Below, piece after piece: positions 16,153-24,858 of a stretch of 64,000 nt of DNA. Source of the DNA: Pseudomonas capsici (GTDB taxonomy: Bacteria; Pseudomonadota; Gammaproteobacteria; Pseudomonadales; Pseudomonadaceae); contig NZ_JAFGZD010000022.1 of assembly GCF_017165765.1 (NCBI RefSeq), forward strand, positions 1 to 64,000. Direction: 5' to 3'. The notes beneath the pieces are model-generated. The model did no database searches and was not told the origin of the DNA. It worked only from the letters and a program-made list of their open reading frames with translations. Position 1 is the stretch's first letter; every line of letters begins with the position of its first letter. The translations under genes and the position numbers were made by a program.

Positions 16153-16392
16153 TCAATACTTGCTGGCTTCCTGAGCCGGGTTGGCAGGCTTGGAGACATG
16201 CCGTGGGCCAGTCAGCACCCACAACAGCACACCGATGACCGGCACGGCCACAATCACGACGATCCACAACAGTTTGTTGCTGGAGGACGTCTCGCTTTTA
16301 CGTACCCGCAATACAGCCCAAATATCGGCCAGCACAATGAGTGCGACCAGCAAAGCAAAGAGCCATAAACCACTTTCAGATATCCAAGGCAT
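16153..16392 (-). CDS. PLDc_N-domain small membrane protein
   Basis: 79 aa from ATG 16392, with GGGAGG 7 nt upstream; the longer frame to 16533 has no support. Two hydrophobic helices (LWLFALLVALIVLADIWAVL and LLWIVVIVAVPVIGVLLWVLTGP) with KLLW and GPRH mark the PLDc_N family, which is the membrane part of cardiolipin synthases and also occurs alone, as here. The role is unknown. It converges with the hydrolase. Confidence 0.75.
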   Translation of the reverse strand: MPWISESGLWLFALLVALIVLADIWAVLRVRKSETSSSNKLLWIVVIVAVPVIGVLLWVLTGPRHVSKPANPAQEASKY

Positions 16393-16615
16393 TTGAAACC
16401 TCCCACCTGTTTGAACAGAGGCCACCGAACAGGCGCCCTTGAAATAGAAGAGGTCCGCACAAGCCGGAAAGTTCAGAGAAGTAGGAAAACTCGATGCGTT
16501 CATGGCTCCGATGGTCCCATGGAGCGAAACCATTCAGGCATCAGCCATTAAAGTCGACGGGGGCTCGCAGAAGACCGGGAAAGTTGCGGGCAGACACTGA
16601 GCCGAGGGGTAAGCC

Positions 16616-17242
16616 ATGAGCACGCCATTGATCGTCAAACTTTTCACCCAGCCCAGAGATGCCTGGAAAACCGCCAGATACAAGGAGGAACAGGAACCCC
16701 GGCACTACCTGCCCCATCTGATACTGCTGGCGCTGATACCGGTCGTCTGCCTGTATATAGGCACCACTCAGATCGGCTGGAGTCTGGCTGAAGGTGAAAA
16801 CGTGAAGCTCAGCACCAAGAGTGCATTGCAGCTCTGCGCCTTGCTGTATGTGGCTTTTCTGATCGGGACGATGATTATGGGAGGCTTCATTCGCTGGATG
16901 TCTCGCACCTTTGAAGCCCGACCGACTCTCAACCAGAGCATCGGCTTTGCCACCTACACCACAACCCCCTTTTTCATCGCCGGTATTGCAGGCCTGTACC
17001 CAAGTCGCTGGCTGGCCATTCTGGTGCTGGGGATTGCTTCGATCTATTCGACGCTGCTGCTGTTCGTGGGCATAGCCCCTTTCATGCGCCTGCCCGAAGG
17101 CAAGGCTCCGCTCTACGCCGCAGCGATCTGGGCGGTAGGGCTGCTGGTGCTGGTCACGATTCTGGTATCGACGATTCTGCTTTGGTACAACGGCCTGACG
17201 CCGGAGTATGTGCGCCATTCGCTGGGAGAGGTGGAGGGTTGA
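16616..17242 (+). CDS. Yip1-family integral membrane protein
   Basis: 208 aa. It begins MSTPLIVKLFTQPRDAWKTA, the usual amphipathic start of bacterial Yip1 proteins, then five hydrophobic segments (HLILLALIPVVCLYIGT, LLYVAFLIGTMIMGGF, FFIAGIAGL, WLAILVLGIASIYSTLLLFVG, AIWAVGLLVLVTILVSTILL). The function in bacteria is unknown. GAGGGG precedes the ATG. A REP-like palindrome follows the stop. Confidence 0.8.
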   Translation: MSTPLIVKLFTQPRDAWKTARYKEEQEPRHYLPHLILLALIPVVCLYIGTTQIGWSLAEGENVKLSTKSALQLCALLYVAFLIGTMIMGGFIRWMSRTFEARPTLNQSIGFATYTTTPFFIAGIAGLYPSRWLAILVLGIASIYSTLLLFVGIAPFMRLPEGKAPLYAAAIWAVGLLVLVTILVSTILLWYNGLTPEYVRHSLGEVEG

Positions 17243-17249
17243 GGGGGCG

Positions 17250-17299
17250 CGAATGAATTCGCCTACCGGATTTCCCCGTGCAGGAGCGAATTCATTCGC
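17250..17299. repeat. REP-like palindrome
   Basis: GCGAATGAATTCGC (17250-17263) and GCGAATTCATTCGC (17286-17299) are inverted copies around a 22-bp loop. The same core occurs at 59123-59154. It sits between converging genes (Yip1 and garD) and may act as a bidirectional terminator or REP element. Confidence 0.8.
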
Positions 17300-17309
17300 G
17301 AAGCGTCTG

Positions 17310-18863
17310 TCAGGTGATCGGAGCCGGGTTGAACAACGTGATGTCGTTGTGCAGCCGGTAATGCTCGGTCCAGGTCTTCTTCTTGCCGCTGGCCACGTCC
17401 AGATAGAAGTGGAACAGCTCCCAACCCAGGTCTTCGATGGTCGCGCGACCGGTTGCGATACGTCCGGCGTCGATATCGATCAGGTCGGGCCAGCGCTGGG
17501 CCAGCTCCGTGCGGGTCGAAACCTTGACCACCGGGCTCATGGCCAGGCCATACGGTGTACCACGTCCGGTGGTGAACACATGCAGGTTCATCCCGGCAGC
17601 GAGCTGCAAGGTGCCGCACACGAAATCACTGGCCGGCGTGGCGCAGAAAATCAGACCTTTGCTCTTGAACCGCTCGCCTGGGCCGAGCACGCCGTTGATG
17701 GCGCTGTTACCGGACTTGACGATCGATCCCAGGGACTTCTCGACAATGTTCGACAACCCGCCCTTCTTGTTGCCCGGCGTGGTATTGGCGCTGCGATCCG
17801 CTTCGCCCTTGGCCAGGTAACGGTCGTACCAGTCCATCTCGCGTACCAGTTCCTGCGCGACGGTTTCGTCTTGTGCGCGGGAAGTCAGCAGGTAGATGGC
17901 ATCGCGTACTTCGGTCACTTCGGAAAACATCACCGTCGCGCCAGCACGCAGTAGCAGGTCCGAAGCGTAACCCAGTGCCGGGTTGGCAGTGATGCCGGAA
18001 AACGCATCGCTGCCGCCACACTGCATGCCCAGAATCAGTTCAGACGCCGGCACGGTTTCGCGACGACGCTGATCCAGCTTTTTCAAGCGCACTTCAGCCA
18101 GTTCCATGATCTGCTCGACCATTTCATTGAAACCATGGCTGGCATCCTGAAGCCGGTACAGCCATGGCTCGCTGAGATCCACGGAGCTGTCGTCTTCATG
18201 CATGACCTGCCCGGCCTGCAACTTCTCGCAGCCCAGGCTGATGACCAGCGCTTCGCCACCCAGATTCGGGTTGCGTGCCAGGTTACGAACGGTACGGATC
18301 GGAATGTAGGCATCCGTCGCCGAAATCGCCACACCACAGCCGTAGCTGTGGGTAAGAGCCACCACGTCATCGACGTTGGGGTAACGCGGCAGGAGTTCGT
18401 CGCGGATGCGCTTGACCGCAAAATCCAGAACACCGGTCACGCACTGGACTGTGGTGGTGATGCCCAGGATATTGCGTGTACCCACGGTGCCATCGGCGTT
18501 GCGGTAACCCTCGAAGGTGTAACCCTCCAGCGGCTCCCCCTTTTCCGGTACCGCATCGGACATCGGCAGGCTGTCCAGAGCTGGCGCAGAAGGCATGCGC
18601 AGCAGGTCTTCCCTGACCCAACTGCCACGAGGAATAGGCTGCAAGGCATAGCCGATGGTGTGGCCGTAACGAATCACGGCCTCCCCTTCGGCCAGATCCA
18701 CAGTACTGACCTTGTGGCTCTGCGGTACGTTATCGACAGTCACCAGCCCGTTGTCGAACTCGGTTCCGGCTGGAACGCCCTGGTCATTGACCACTACCAC
18801 CACGTTATCCAGCGGATGCAGCTGGATGTACCGTGGAGAGTCGGCATGTTGAATCAGGTTCAT
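17310..18863 (-). CDS. garD: Galactarate dehydratase
   Basis: 517 aa from ATG 18863, with GAGG 8 nt upstream; a GTG directly before it is also in frame. The N-terminal SAF-like part is LDNVVVVVNDQGVPAGTEF. The UxaA/GarD core includes GYRNADGTVGTRN, THSYGCGVAIS, SLGCEKLQAGQV, GMQCGGSDAFSGITANPALG, FCATPASDFVCGT and FTTGRGTPYGLAMSPVVKVST. The enzyme converts galactarate (and in some bacteria glucarate) to 5-dehydro-4-deoxyglucarate using Fe(II). It is last in an operon with kdgD and gudP. Confidence 0.95.
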   Translation of the reverse strand: MNLIQHADSPRYIQLHPLDNVVVVVNDQGVPAGTEFDNGLVTVDNVPQSHKVSTVDLAEGEAVIRYGHTIGYALQPIPRGSWVREDLLRMPSAPALDSLPMSDAVPEKGEPLEGYTFEGYRNADGTVGTRNILGITTTVQCVTGVLDFAVKRIRDELLPRYPNVDDVVALTHSYGCGVAISATDAYIPIRTVRNLARNPNLGGEALVISLGCEKLQAGQVMHEDDSSVDLSEPWLYRLQDASHGFNEMVEQIMELAEVRLKKLDQRRRETVPASELILGMQCGGSDAFSGITANPALGYASDLLLRAGATVMFSEVTEVRDAIYLLTSRAQDETVAQELVREMDWYDRYLAKGEADRSANTTPGNKKGGLSNIVEKSLGSIVKSGNSAINGVLGPGERFKSKGLIFCATPASDFVCGTLQLAAGMNLHVFTTGRGTPYGLAMSPVVKVSTRTELAQRWPDLIDIDAGRIATGRATIEDLGWELFHFYLDVASGKKKTWTEHYRLHNDITLFNPAPIT

Positions 18864-18873
18864 CACGGTTACC

Positions 18874-20250
18874 TCAGGATTTGGCTTGTGAAAGGTCGCT
18901 GGTCTGGTCGTCCAGCAAAGGCCCCTTGGTTGGCGGCTCTTTCAATTCCACTCGCTTGATTTCACCCACTATGAAGATGTAGCTGATTACCGCCAGCAGC
19001 GCGTTCGCGCCGACGAACACCAGTGCCCACTTGAAGGAACCTGTGGAGCTGATGATGTAACCAATCACGATCGGAGTAGTGATCGAGGCAATGTTACCGA
19101 ATGTGTTGAACAGGCCACCGCTCAGACCGGCGATCTGTTTTGGCGAGACGTCGGACATCACCGCCCAGCCCAGCGCACCTACACCTTTACCGAAGAACGC
19201 CAGCGCCATGAAACCTACGACGACCCATTCGATATCGACATAGTTACAGGTGACGATGGAAGTCGACAGCAGCAGGCCGCCAATGATCGGAGCCTTGCGG
19301 GAGAAGGTCAGCGAGTGGCCTTTGCGCAGCAGGTAGTCGGAGATGACACCACCGAGCACACCACCGATGAAACCGCAGATGGCCGGCAAGGACGCGATGA
19401 AACCGGCCTTGAGGATGGTCATGCCGCGTTCCTGCACCAGGTACACCGGGAACCAGGTCAGGAAGAAGTAGGTGATGCCGTTGATGCAGTACTGGCTCAG
19501 GTAGATACCGAGCATCATGCGGTTGGTCAACAACTGGCGAATGTAATCCCAGCGTGGGCCGCCTTTCTTGTCCTTGCTCTTGTCCTGGGTATCCAGATCG
19601 ACCATGCCGCCGTTGCTGGCAATGTGCTCGATCTCGGCTTCGTTGATCAGCGGATGGTTACGCGGGCTGTAAATGACTTTCATCCACAGCAGCGAGAACA
19701 CGATACCGCCAGCGCCCATGACGATGAACACATGTTCCCAGCCGAAGGTGTAGACGATCCAGCCCATCAGCGGAGCGAACAGCACCGTGGCGAAGTATTG
19801 CGCCGAGTTGAAGATCGCCGAGGCAGTGCCGCGTTCGGCAGTCGGGAACCAGGAAGCCACGATGCGGGCGTTACCCGGGAAGGATGGCGCTTCGGCCAGG
19901 CCCACCAGGAAGCGCAGCATGAACAGCGCGACGATTGCAGTGGAGACACCGAACTCACCCACATAGCCTTGCAGCAGGGTGAACAGGGACCAGGTGAAAA
20001 TGCTCAGGGCATAGACTTTCTTCGACCCGAAACGGTCGAGCAGCCAGCCACCGGGAATCTGACCGGCCACGTAGGCCCAGCCGAATGCAGAGAAGATGTA
20101 GCCAAGGGTTACGGCACTGATGCCGAGGTCTTTCTGAATGCTTGAACCGGCAATCGCGATGGTGGCTCGGTCGGCATAGTTGATCGTGGTGACAAGAAAC
20201 AGCATCAACAGGATCAAATAGCGGACGTGAGTCGGCTTGGACTTTTGCAT
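18874..20250 (-). CDS. gudP: Glucarate/galactarate MFS transporter
   Basis: 458 aa with twelve hydrophobic segments. Motifs of the ACS (phthalate permease) branch are present: LLMLFLVTTINYADRATIAIAGSSI at TM1 and FGWAYVAGQIPGGWLLDRFGSKKVYA around TM2-3. It imports glucarate and galactarate by proton symport. GGGAG precedes the ATG and only 10 bp separate it from garD. It is downstream of kdgD, from which it is separated by a terminator, so it may have its own promoter in 20251-20380. Confidence 0.92.
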   Translation of the reverse strand: MQKSKPTHVRYLILLMLFLVTTINYADRATIAIAGSSIQKDLGISAVTLGYIFSAFGWAYVAGQIPGGWLLDRFGSKKVYALSIFTWSLFTLLQGYVGEFGVSTAIVALFMLRFLVGLAEAPSFPGNARIVASWFPTAERGTASAIFNSAQYFATVLFAPLMGWIVYTFGWEHVFIVMGAGGIVFSLLWMKVIYSPRNHPLINEAEIEHIASNGGMVDLDTQDKSKDKKGGPRWDYIRQLLTNRMMLGIYLSQYCINGITYFFLTWFPVYLVQERGMTILKAGFIASLPAICGFIGGVLGGVISDYLLRKGHSLTFSRKAPIIGGLLLSTSIVTCNYVDIEWVVVGFMALAFFGKGVGALGWAVMSDVSPKQIAGLSGGLFNTFGNIASITTPIVIGYIISSTGSFKWALVFVGANALLAVISYIFIVGEIKRVELKEPPTKGPLLDDQTSDLSQAKS

Positions 20251-20380
20251 GTGATTGAACTCCCACTCATTATTTTTTTACGCGGGTAATACATTTTTTT
20301 TGGGTCCAGCGATGCAGGCCCCTTAAAAGCGTCGGCGGCGACGACAACTTTTACCTGCATGGTCTTGCGGTCTAACGACA

Positions 20381-20404
20381 AAACCGCTGATTACTCAGCG
20401 GTTT
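20381..20404 (-). terminator. Intrinsic terminator after kdgD
   Basis: On the minus strand AAACCGCTGA pairs with TCAGCGGTTT and is followed by TGTCGTT. It separates kdgD from gudP-garD. Confidence 0.75.
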
Positions 20405-20417
20405 GCCTGTAGCGGTG

Positions 20418-21329
20418 TTACTGCTTGCCTTGCTTGTCCATCAGCGCAGCCAGCATTTCGACTTCTTCGGCAGTCAGGTCAGTCAGCGGTGCGCGAACCG
20501 GACCTGCGTCGTAACCGGCGATTTTTGCGCCAGCCTTGACGATACTCACGGCATAACCGGCTTTGCGGTTACGGATTTCCAGGTATGGCAGGAAGAAATC
20601 GTCGATGTACTTGCCGACCGCTTCGTGATCGTCGCGAGCGATCGCGTGGTAGAAGTCCATCGCCAGCTTCGGAACGAAGTTGAATACCGCCGAGGAATAG
20701 ACCGGAACGCCCAGCGCCTTGTAAGCGGCGGCATAGACTTCAGCGGTCGGCAGACCACCCAGGTACGAGAAGCGGTCACCCAGACGACGGCGGATCGAAA
20801 CCATCAGTTCGATATCGCCCAGGCCATCCTTGTAACCGATCAGGTTCGGGTTGCGCTCGGCCAGTTTTTCCAGCAGCGGAGCGGTCAGGCGGCAAACGTT
20901 ACGGTTGTAGACGACCACGCCGATCTTGACCGACTTGCAGACCGCTTCAACGTGAGCGGCAACGCCGTCCTGGCTGGCTTCAGTCAGGTAGTGCGGCAGC
21001 AGCAACAGACCTTTGGCGCCCAGACGCTCGGCTTCTTGAGCGTACTCGATGGCTTGACGAGTCGGGCCACCTACACCGGCCAGGATTGGCACGCTGGTTG
21101 CGCAAGTGTCGACGGCAGTCTTGATGATTTCGGAGTATTCGCTGGCCGCCAGGGAGAAGAACTCACCGGTGCCGCCTGCGGCGAACAGTGCACTGGCGCC
21201 GTACGGAGCCAGCCACTCAAGGCGCTTGATATAGCCAGCGCGATTGAAATCGTCCTGAGCATTGAAATCGGTAACCGGGAAAGACAGCAGACCGGAGGAG
21301 AGGATGGACTTCAGTTCTTGTGGATTCAT
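20418..21329 (-). CDS. kdgD: 5-dehydro-4-deoxyglucarate dehydratase
   Basis: 303 aa, DapA-type TIM barrel. AGGTGEFFSL (about 51-60) is the phosphate/carboxylate-binding loop, Tyr141 in VVVYNRN is catalytic and Lys167 in NLIGYKDG forms the Schiff base. The enzyme dehydrates and decarboxylates 5-dehydro-4-deoxyglucarate to 2-oxoglutarate semialdehyde. It acts directly after galactarate and glucarate dehydratases, in agreement with the adjacent garD and gudP. Confidence 0.95.
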   Translation of the reverse strand: MNPQELKSILSSGLLSFPVTDFNAQDDFNRAGYIKRLEWLAPYGASALFAAGGTGEFFSLAASEYSEIIKTAVDTCATSVPILAGVGGPTRQAIEYAQEAERLGAKGLLLLPHYLTEASQDGVAAHVEAVCKSVKIGVVVYNRNVCRLTAPLLEKLAERNPNLIGYKDGLGDIELMVSIRRRLGDRFSYLGGLPTAEVYAAAYKALGVPVYSSAVFNFVPKLAMDFYHAIARDDHEAVGKYIDDFFLPYLEIRNRKAGYAVSIVKAGAKIAGYDAGPVRAPLTDLTAEEVEMLAALMDKQGKQ

Positions 21330-21396
21330 TATTCGAACACCCTGTGGGACAAAATTATTAGAGGATCACCGGGGGGCAGATCCGATGTCGTAAGTC

Positions 21397-21405
21397 ATCG
21401 TACAA
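21397..21405 (-). promoter_or_regulatory. Possible FCD-regulator half-site upstream of kdgD
   Basis: On the minus strand the sequence reads TTGTACGAT, about 70 bp before the kdgD start. A related TACGAT lies in TTATACGATAACA (22431-22443) upstream of the regulator gene. Shared half-sites in both promoters fit control by the FadR-type regulator, but the match is short. Confidence 0.3.
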
Positions 21406-21460
21406 CTGAAAATAAAATGTCTCAACAGGGATTTGCAGGTTTTTCGGAACTAAAGCGATG

Positions 21461-21479
21461 AAAGGGCTTCGAGCCCTTT
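21461..21479. terminator. Hairpin downstream of the FadR-type regulator
   Basis: AAAGGGCT (21461-21468) pairs with AGCCCTTT (21472-21479). It lies between the regulator stop (21630) and kdgD, in the right place to end the regulator transcript, but has only a weak T-tract. Confidence 0.45.
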
Positions 21480-21543
21480 AAAGACGGGGGGTTACAGGAT
21501 TTTTGACGGGAGGTGGTAGTTATAGGATCACTGAGAGCCTTGA

Positions 21544-21622
21544 GCTACAAGCTACAAGCTACAAGCTACAAGCTACAAGCTACAAGCTTTTGACTTGAAG
21601 CTTAAAGCTTGAGGCTTGCAGC
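21544..21622. repeat. Heptanucleotide GCTACAA x6 and AGCTT-rich repeats
   Basis: Six perfect GCTACAA units occupy 21544-21585. They are followed by degenerate AGCTT-containing repeats (TTGAAGCTTAAAGCTTGAGGCTTGC). They fill the gap between the kdgD promoter and the regulator stop. Such simple repeats are frequent between Pseudomonas genes and are prone to slippage. Confidence 0.9.
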
Positions 21623-21629
21623 TCACATC

Positions 21630-22388
21630 CTACGCCCTCTGCGACTCTGCCTCTTCATGTGCATGACGCAGGCGTTCGCGGCTGTTGGTGAGGTGCAGGC
21701 GCATGGCGGCGCGGGCGGCGTCGGCGTCCTGGCGGGCGATGGCTTCGTAGATTTCTTCGTGCTCGCGACTCAGGCGGCTCATGTAATGCTGCTGATCATC
21801 ATGGGCCAGACGTGCCGAGTTCAGGCGCGTGCGTGGAATGATACTGGTACCCAGGTGGGTCATGATGTCGGTGAAATAACGGTTGCCGGTGGACAGCGCG
21901 ATCTGCAGGTGGAACTGGAAGTCCGACGCCACGGCATCGCTGGCATGGGCCGCGCTTTCGTTCAGGGCATCGAGCGCCGCACGCATGGCGGCCAGTTGCT
22001 CATCGCTGCGACGCTGGGCCGCCAGCCCTGCGGACTCGACCTCCAGGCTGATACGCAATTCCAGAACTGCCAGCACATCACGCAAGGTGACGATGGTGGC
22101 CGGATCGATCCGGAAACCGCTGGGGCTCGGGATATCCAGCACAAAAGTGCCGATCCCGTGCCGGGTCTCGACCAGACCGGAAGCCTGCAGCCGGGAAATG
22201 GCTTCGCGAACCACCGTCCGACTCACGCCCTGCTCTTCCATGATGGCGGATTCGGTCGGGAGTTTGTCGCCGCGCTTGAGTTGCCCGCTGCTGATGCGCT
22301 CGGACAGTTCAGTCACCAGTTCCTGCGCAAGACTGCGGTGCTTTCTGCGTGCGCGAGGCGCAGCGGTTTGCTTTTCCATATCCAACAT
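21630..22388 (-). CDS. FadR/GntR-family (FCD) transcriptional regulator of aldarate catabolism
   Basis: 252 aa from ATG 22388 (MLDMEKQ); ATG 22379 and 22409 are alternatives. The GntR winged helix is at about 18-85 (LVTELSERISSGQLKRGDKLPTESAIMEEQGVSRTVVREAISRLQASGLVETRHGIGTFV). The FCD ligand-binding domain follows at about 110-235 (FQFHLQIALSTGNRYFTDIM, then HEEIYEAIARQDADAARAAMRLHL, with the metal-binding Asp/His pattern). It is directly upstream of kdgD on the same strand, so it probably represses or activates kdgD-gudP-garD in response to an aldarate or its keto derivative. Confidence 0.88.
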   Translation of the reverse strand: MLDMEKQTAAPRARRKHRSLAQELVTELSERISSGQLKRGDKLPTESAIMEEQGVSRTVVREAISRLQASGLVETRHGIGTFVLDIPSPSGFRIDPATIVTLRDVLAVLELRISLEVESAGLAAQRRSDEQLAAMRAALDALNESAAHASDAVASDFQFHLQIALSTGNRYFTDIMTHLGTSIIPRTRLNSARLAHDDQQHYMSRLSREHEEIYEAIARQDADAARAAMRLHLTNSRERLRHAHEEAESQRA

Positions 22389-22476
22389 CGATCTCGGCAC
22401 TGTTAACAAAGGCCAATCATAGCTCAGCGGTTATACGATAACACCCTGAAAACCGAAGGACGGGGACAGACTGAAT

Positions 22477-24204
22477 TCAGACAAGATATTGCTGCGTTGT
22501 CTGTTCGAGCAACTTGCCCCCTTCCATCCGCAGATACCGATCATGAAAACGCTTGAGACTGCTGCGGTGCCCGATGCTGAGAAGCGTCATGTCGGGCAGC
22601 TCATTGATAAGTGCCTGATACAGCGCCGCTTCGTCTTCTTCGTCCATGGCCGACGTGGCTTCATCCAGATACAGCCACTTCGGCGCAAACAACAGAGCCC
22701 TGGCAAAAGCCACACGCTGCTGCTCGCCGGGCGATAGCAGGCGCTGCCAATGGTTTTCCTCGTCCAGCCTGGCAACCAGATGATCCAGACGGCAGGTGTG
22801 CAGCACCTCGACAAATCGCTGAGGCGGATATTGCTCAGCCGTCTGTGGATAACTCAGGGCTTCGCGCAGCGTACCAATGGGCAGGTAAGGCTTTTGCGGC
22901 ATGAACATATAGCGCTCGTCCGGCAAGCGGATTTGCCCCTGTCCTTGATGCCATAACCCGCCCAGAGCGCGCAGCAAAGTGCTTTTGCCACTTCCCGAAC
23001 GGCCACTGAGCATGACCCGTTCGCCGCCATGGATAGACAGACTGGCATCCCGCAGCAGTTCGCGGCCACCGGCAAGGCCCAGTCCAAGTGCCTGCAATTG
23101 CAAGACTTCACCGTCACGACCGAGAGCAATGGCCGAGCGATGCGCTTCATTGTCATCCATGCCCTGGCGGAAGCTGAGCAGGCGATCACAGGTTGCGCGC
23201 CACGAAGCCAGCGAGGCATAAGCCTCGATGAACCAGCTGAAGTTTTCCTGCACATTGCCAAAGGCCGAGTTGATCTGCATCAGATCGCCCAGCTCGATCT
23301 TCCCGGCGAAATACCGGGGTGCGGCGACAATGAACGGGAAGATAAGCGCAATCTGCGAATAGCCTGCAGTAAAGAAAGTGAGGCTTTTCTGCACCTTCAT
23401 GATGGAGCGGAAGTTGCTCCAGATCATGCCGAAGCGATTGCCCAGCCGCTGCTTCTCGTTGGGCTCGCCATCGCACAGCGCGATGCTCTCGGCGTTTTCC
23501 CGCACCCGCACCAGAGCAAAACGCATGTCGGCTTCAAAGCGTTCCTGCTGGTTGTTCAACACGATCAGACGCCGTCCGATCAGGTGCGTCAGCCAGCTAC
23601 CGACCACGGCATACACCAGCGCCGCCCAGAACATGTAGCCGTGAATCGTGAAACCCAGCACTTCGACACTGCCGGAAACGCCCCACAGGATGACCGAGAA
23701 CGACACCAGACTGACCACGGTACTCATCAGCCCGATCCCCAGCGACAGGGTTCGGCTCGTGAACTGATCGAGGTCTTCGGACAACCGCTGGTCAGGGTTA
23801 TCGGTGTAACCGGCCTGCTCCAGCTGGTAGTAATTCTTGTGGCTGAGCCACTTGGCAAAATGCTGCTCGGTGAGCCAGCGACGCCAGCGAATGGTGAGCA
23901 TCTGCGTCAGGTAAAGGCGATACACAGCAACCAGAATCGCCAAGGCGGCAATCGCGCAGAAATACAGCGTCAGGTGAGTGAAAGACGCCAGGTCCTTCTT
24001 TTCCAGAGCGTTGTAGAAATCCCGGTACCAACTGTTGATCTGCACCGAAATTTCCACGCTGAACAGCGACAGGGCAATCACCGACGCCAGCAGCAACCAG
24101 GCCATGCGCCTGTCTTCGCTGCGCCAGTAAGGCGTGATCAGCTTCCAGACTCTGGGGAGGAACGTACCGCTCGGGGCGTCGTTGACTTCAGGATTGCGAT
24201 TCAT
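22477..24204 (-). CDS. ABC transporter, fused membrane and ATP-binding (YddA/SbmA-BacA like)
   Basis: 575 aa. The N-terminal half is an ABC_membrane_2 domain with about six hydrophobic segments (MAWLLLASVIALSLFSVEISVQ, YFCAIAALAILVAVYRLYL, GLMSTVVSLVSFSVILW). The C-terminal ATPase has Walker A GRSGSGKST, signature LSPGEQQR and Walker B WLYLDEATSAMD. This is the YddA/peroxisomal-ABC-like half-transporter type, whose members include SbmA/BacA-related peptide or cobalamin importers. The substrate is unknown. It is a dimer by family rule. It is preceded by roxR on the same strand with a 90-bp gap. Confidence 0.88.
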   Translation of the reverse strand: MNRNPEVNDAPSGTFLPRVWKLITPYWRSEDRRMAWLLLASVIALSLFSVEISVQINSWYRDFYNALEKKDLASFTHLTLYFCAIAALAILVAVYRLYLTQMLTIRWRRWLTEQHFAKWLSHKNYYQLEQAGYTDNPDQRLSEDLDQFTSRTLSLGIGLMSTVVSLVSFSVILWGVSGSVEVLGFTIHGYMFWAALVYAVVGSWLTHLIGRRLIVLNNQQERFEADMRFALVRVRENAESIALCDGEPNEKQRLGNRFGMIWSNFRSIMKVQKSLTFFTAGYSQIALIFPFIVAAPRYFAGKIELGDLMQINSAFGNVQENFSWFIEAYASLASWRATCDRLLSFRQGMDDNEAHRSAIALGRDGEVLQLQALGLGLAGGRELLRDASLSIHGGERVMLSGRSGSGKSTLLRALGGLWHQGQGQIRLPDERYMFMPQKPYLPIGTLREALSYPQTAEQYPPQRFVEVLHTCRLDHLVARLDEENHWQRLLSPGEQQRVAFARALLFAPKWLYLDEATSAMDEEDEAALYQALINELPDMTLLSIGHRSSLKRFHDRYLRMEGGKLLEQTTQQYLV

Positions 24205-24294
24205 GGTTCAGGCCCGGCTTCTCTATCTGAAAGAAGAACAATGCCTGTTCACAATGAAGCAAAAACGCCCTCTGACCTCATGAATAAAACTTCA

Positions 24295-24858
24295 TCAACG
24301 ACGCACAGGACGCTTCTGCAATTTGCGCTGCAAGGTGCGGCGGTGCATGCCCAGCGCACGGGCCGTGGCCGAGATATTGCCTTCATGCTCGGTCAGTACC
24401 CGCTGAATGTGCTCCCATTGCAGGCGATCCACCGACATGGGGTTTTCCGGCACCAGGGTGTCCAGATTCGCATGCTCGGACAGCAGGGCCGCCAGCACGT
24501 CGTCGGCATCCGCCGGTTTGCACAGGTAGTTGCAGGCACCGCGCTTGATCGCCTCGACCGCCGTCGCAATGCTCGAATAACCGGTGAGGATCACCACGCG
24601 CATGTCGGGGTCCAGTTCCAGCAGCTTGGGCAGCAGCACCAGACCGGAGTCGCCGTCCATCTTCAGGTCGAGCGCGGCGTACTCGGGGATATCGTTCTGG
24701 GCAATCACCAGCCCTTCTTCGGCCGAACCGGCGGTGCTGACGCGAAAACCACGACGGCTCATGGCCCGTGCCATGACACGGGTAAAGGTTGCGTCGTCGT
24801 CGACCAGCAGCAAATGCGGAAGCTCTTCGCCTTCGACCTGGATGTCATCATCACTCAT
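24295..24858 (-). CDS. roxR: RoxR/RegA-type response regulator
   Basis: 187 aa. A receiver domain with VDDD at about 19-22, phospho-acceptor Asp64 in AALDLKMDG, and the conserved Thr and Lys (ILTGYSS, YLCKPAD) fills the first 125 residues. The C-terminal Fis-type helix-turn-helix (HIQRVLTEHEGNISATARAL) is the usual RegA/PrrA/ActR type. AAGGAGATAAAGC precedes the start. The ATG overlaps the roxS stop by 4 bp, so the pair is translationally coupled. It controls respiratory oxidases and redox genes in pseudomonads. Confidence 0.95.
   Translation of the reverse strand: MSDDDIQVEGEELPHLLLVDDDATFTRVMARAMSRRGFRVSTAGSAEEGLVIAQNDIPEYAALDLKMDGDSGLVLLPKLLELDPDMRVVILTGYSSIATAVEAIKRGACNYLCKPADADDVLAALLSEHANLDTLVPENPMSVDRLQWEHIQRVLTEHEGNISATARALGMHRRTLQRKLQKRPVRR

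Noticed and set aside
21544..21585. Heptamer array as a CRISPR
   Set aside because: Units are 7 bp with no spacers and there are no cas genes.
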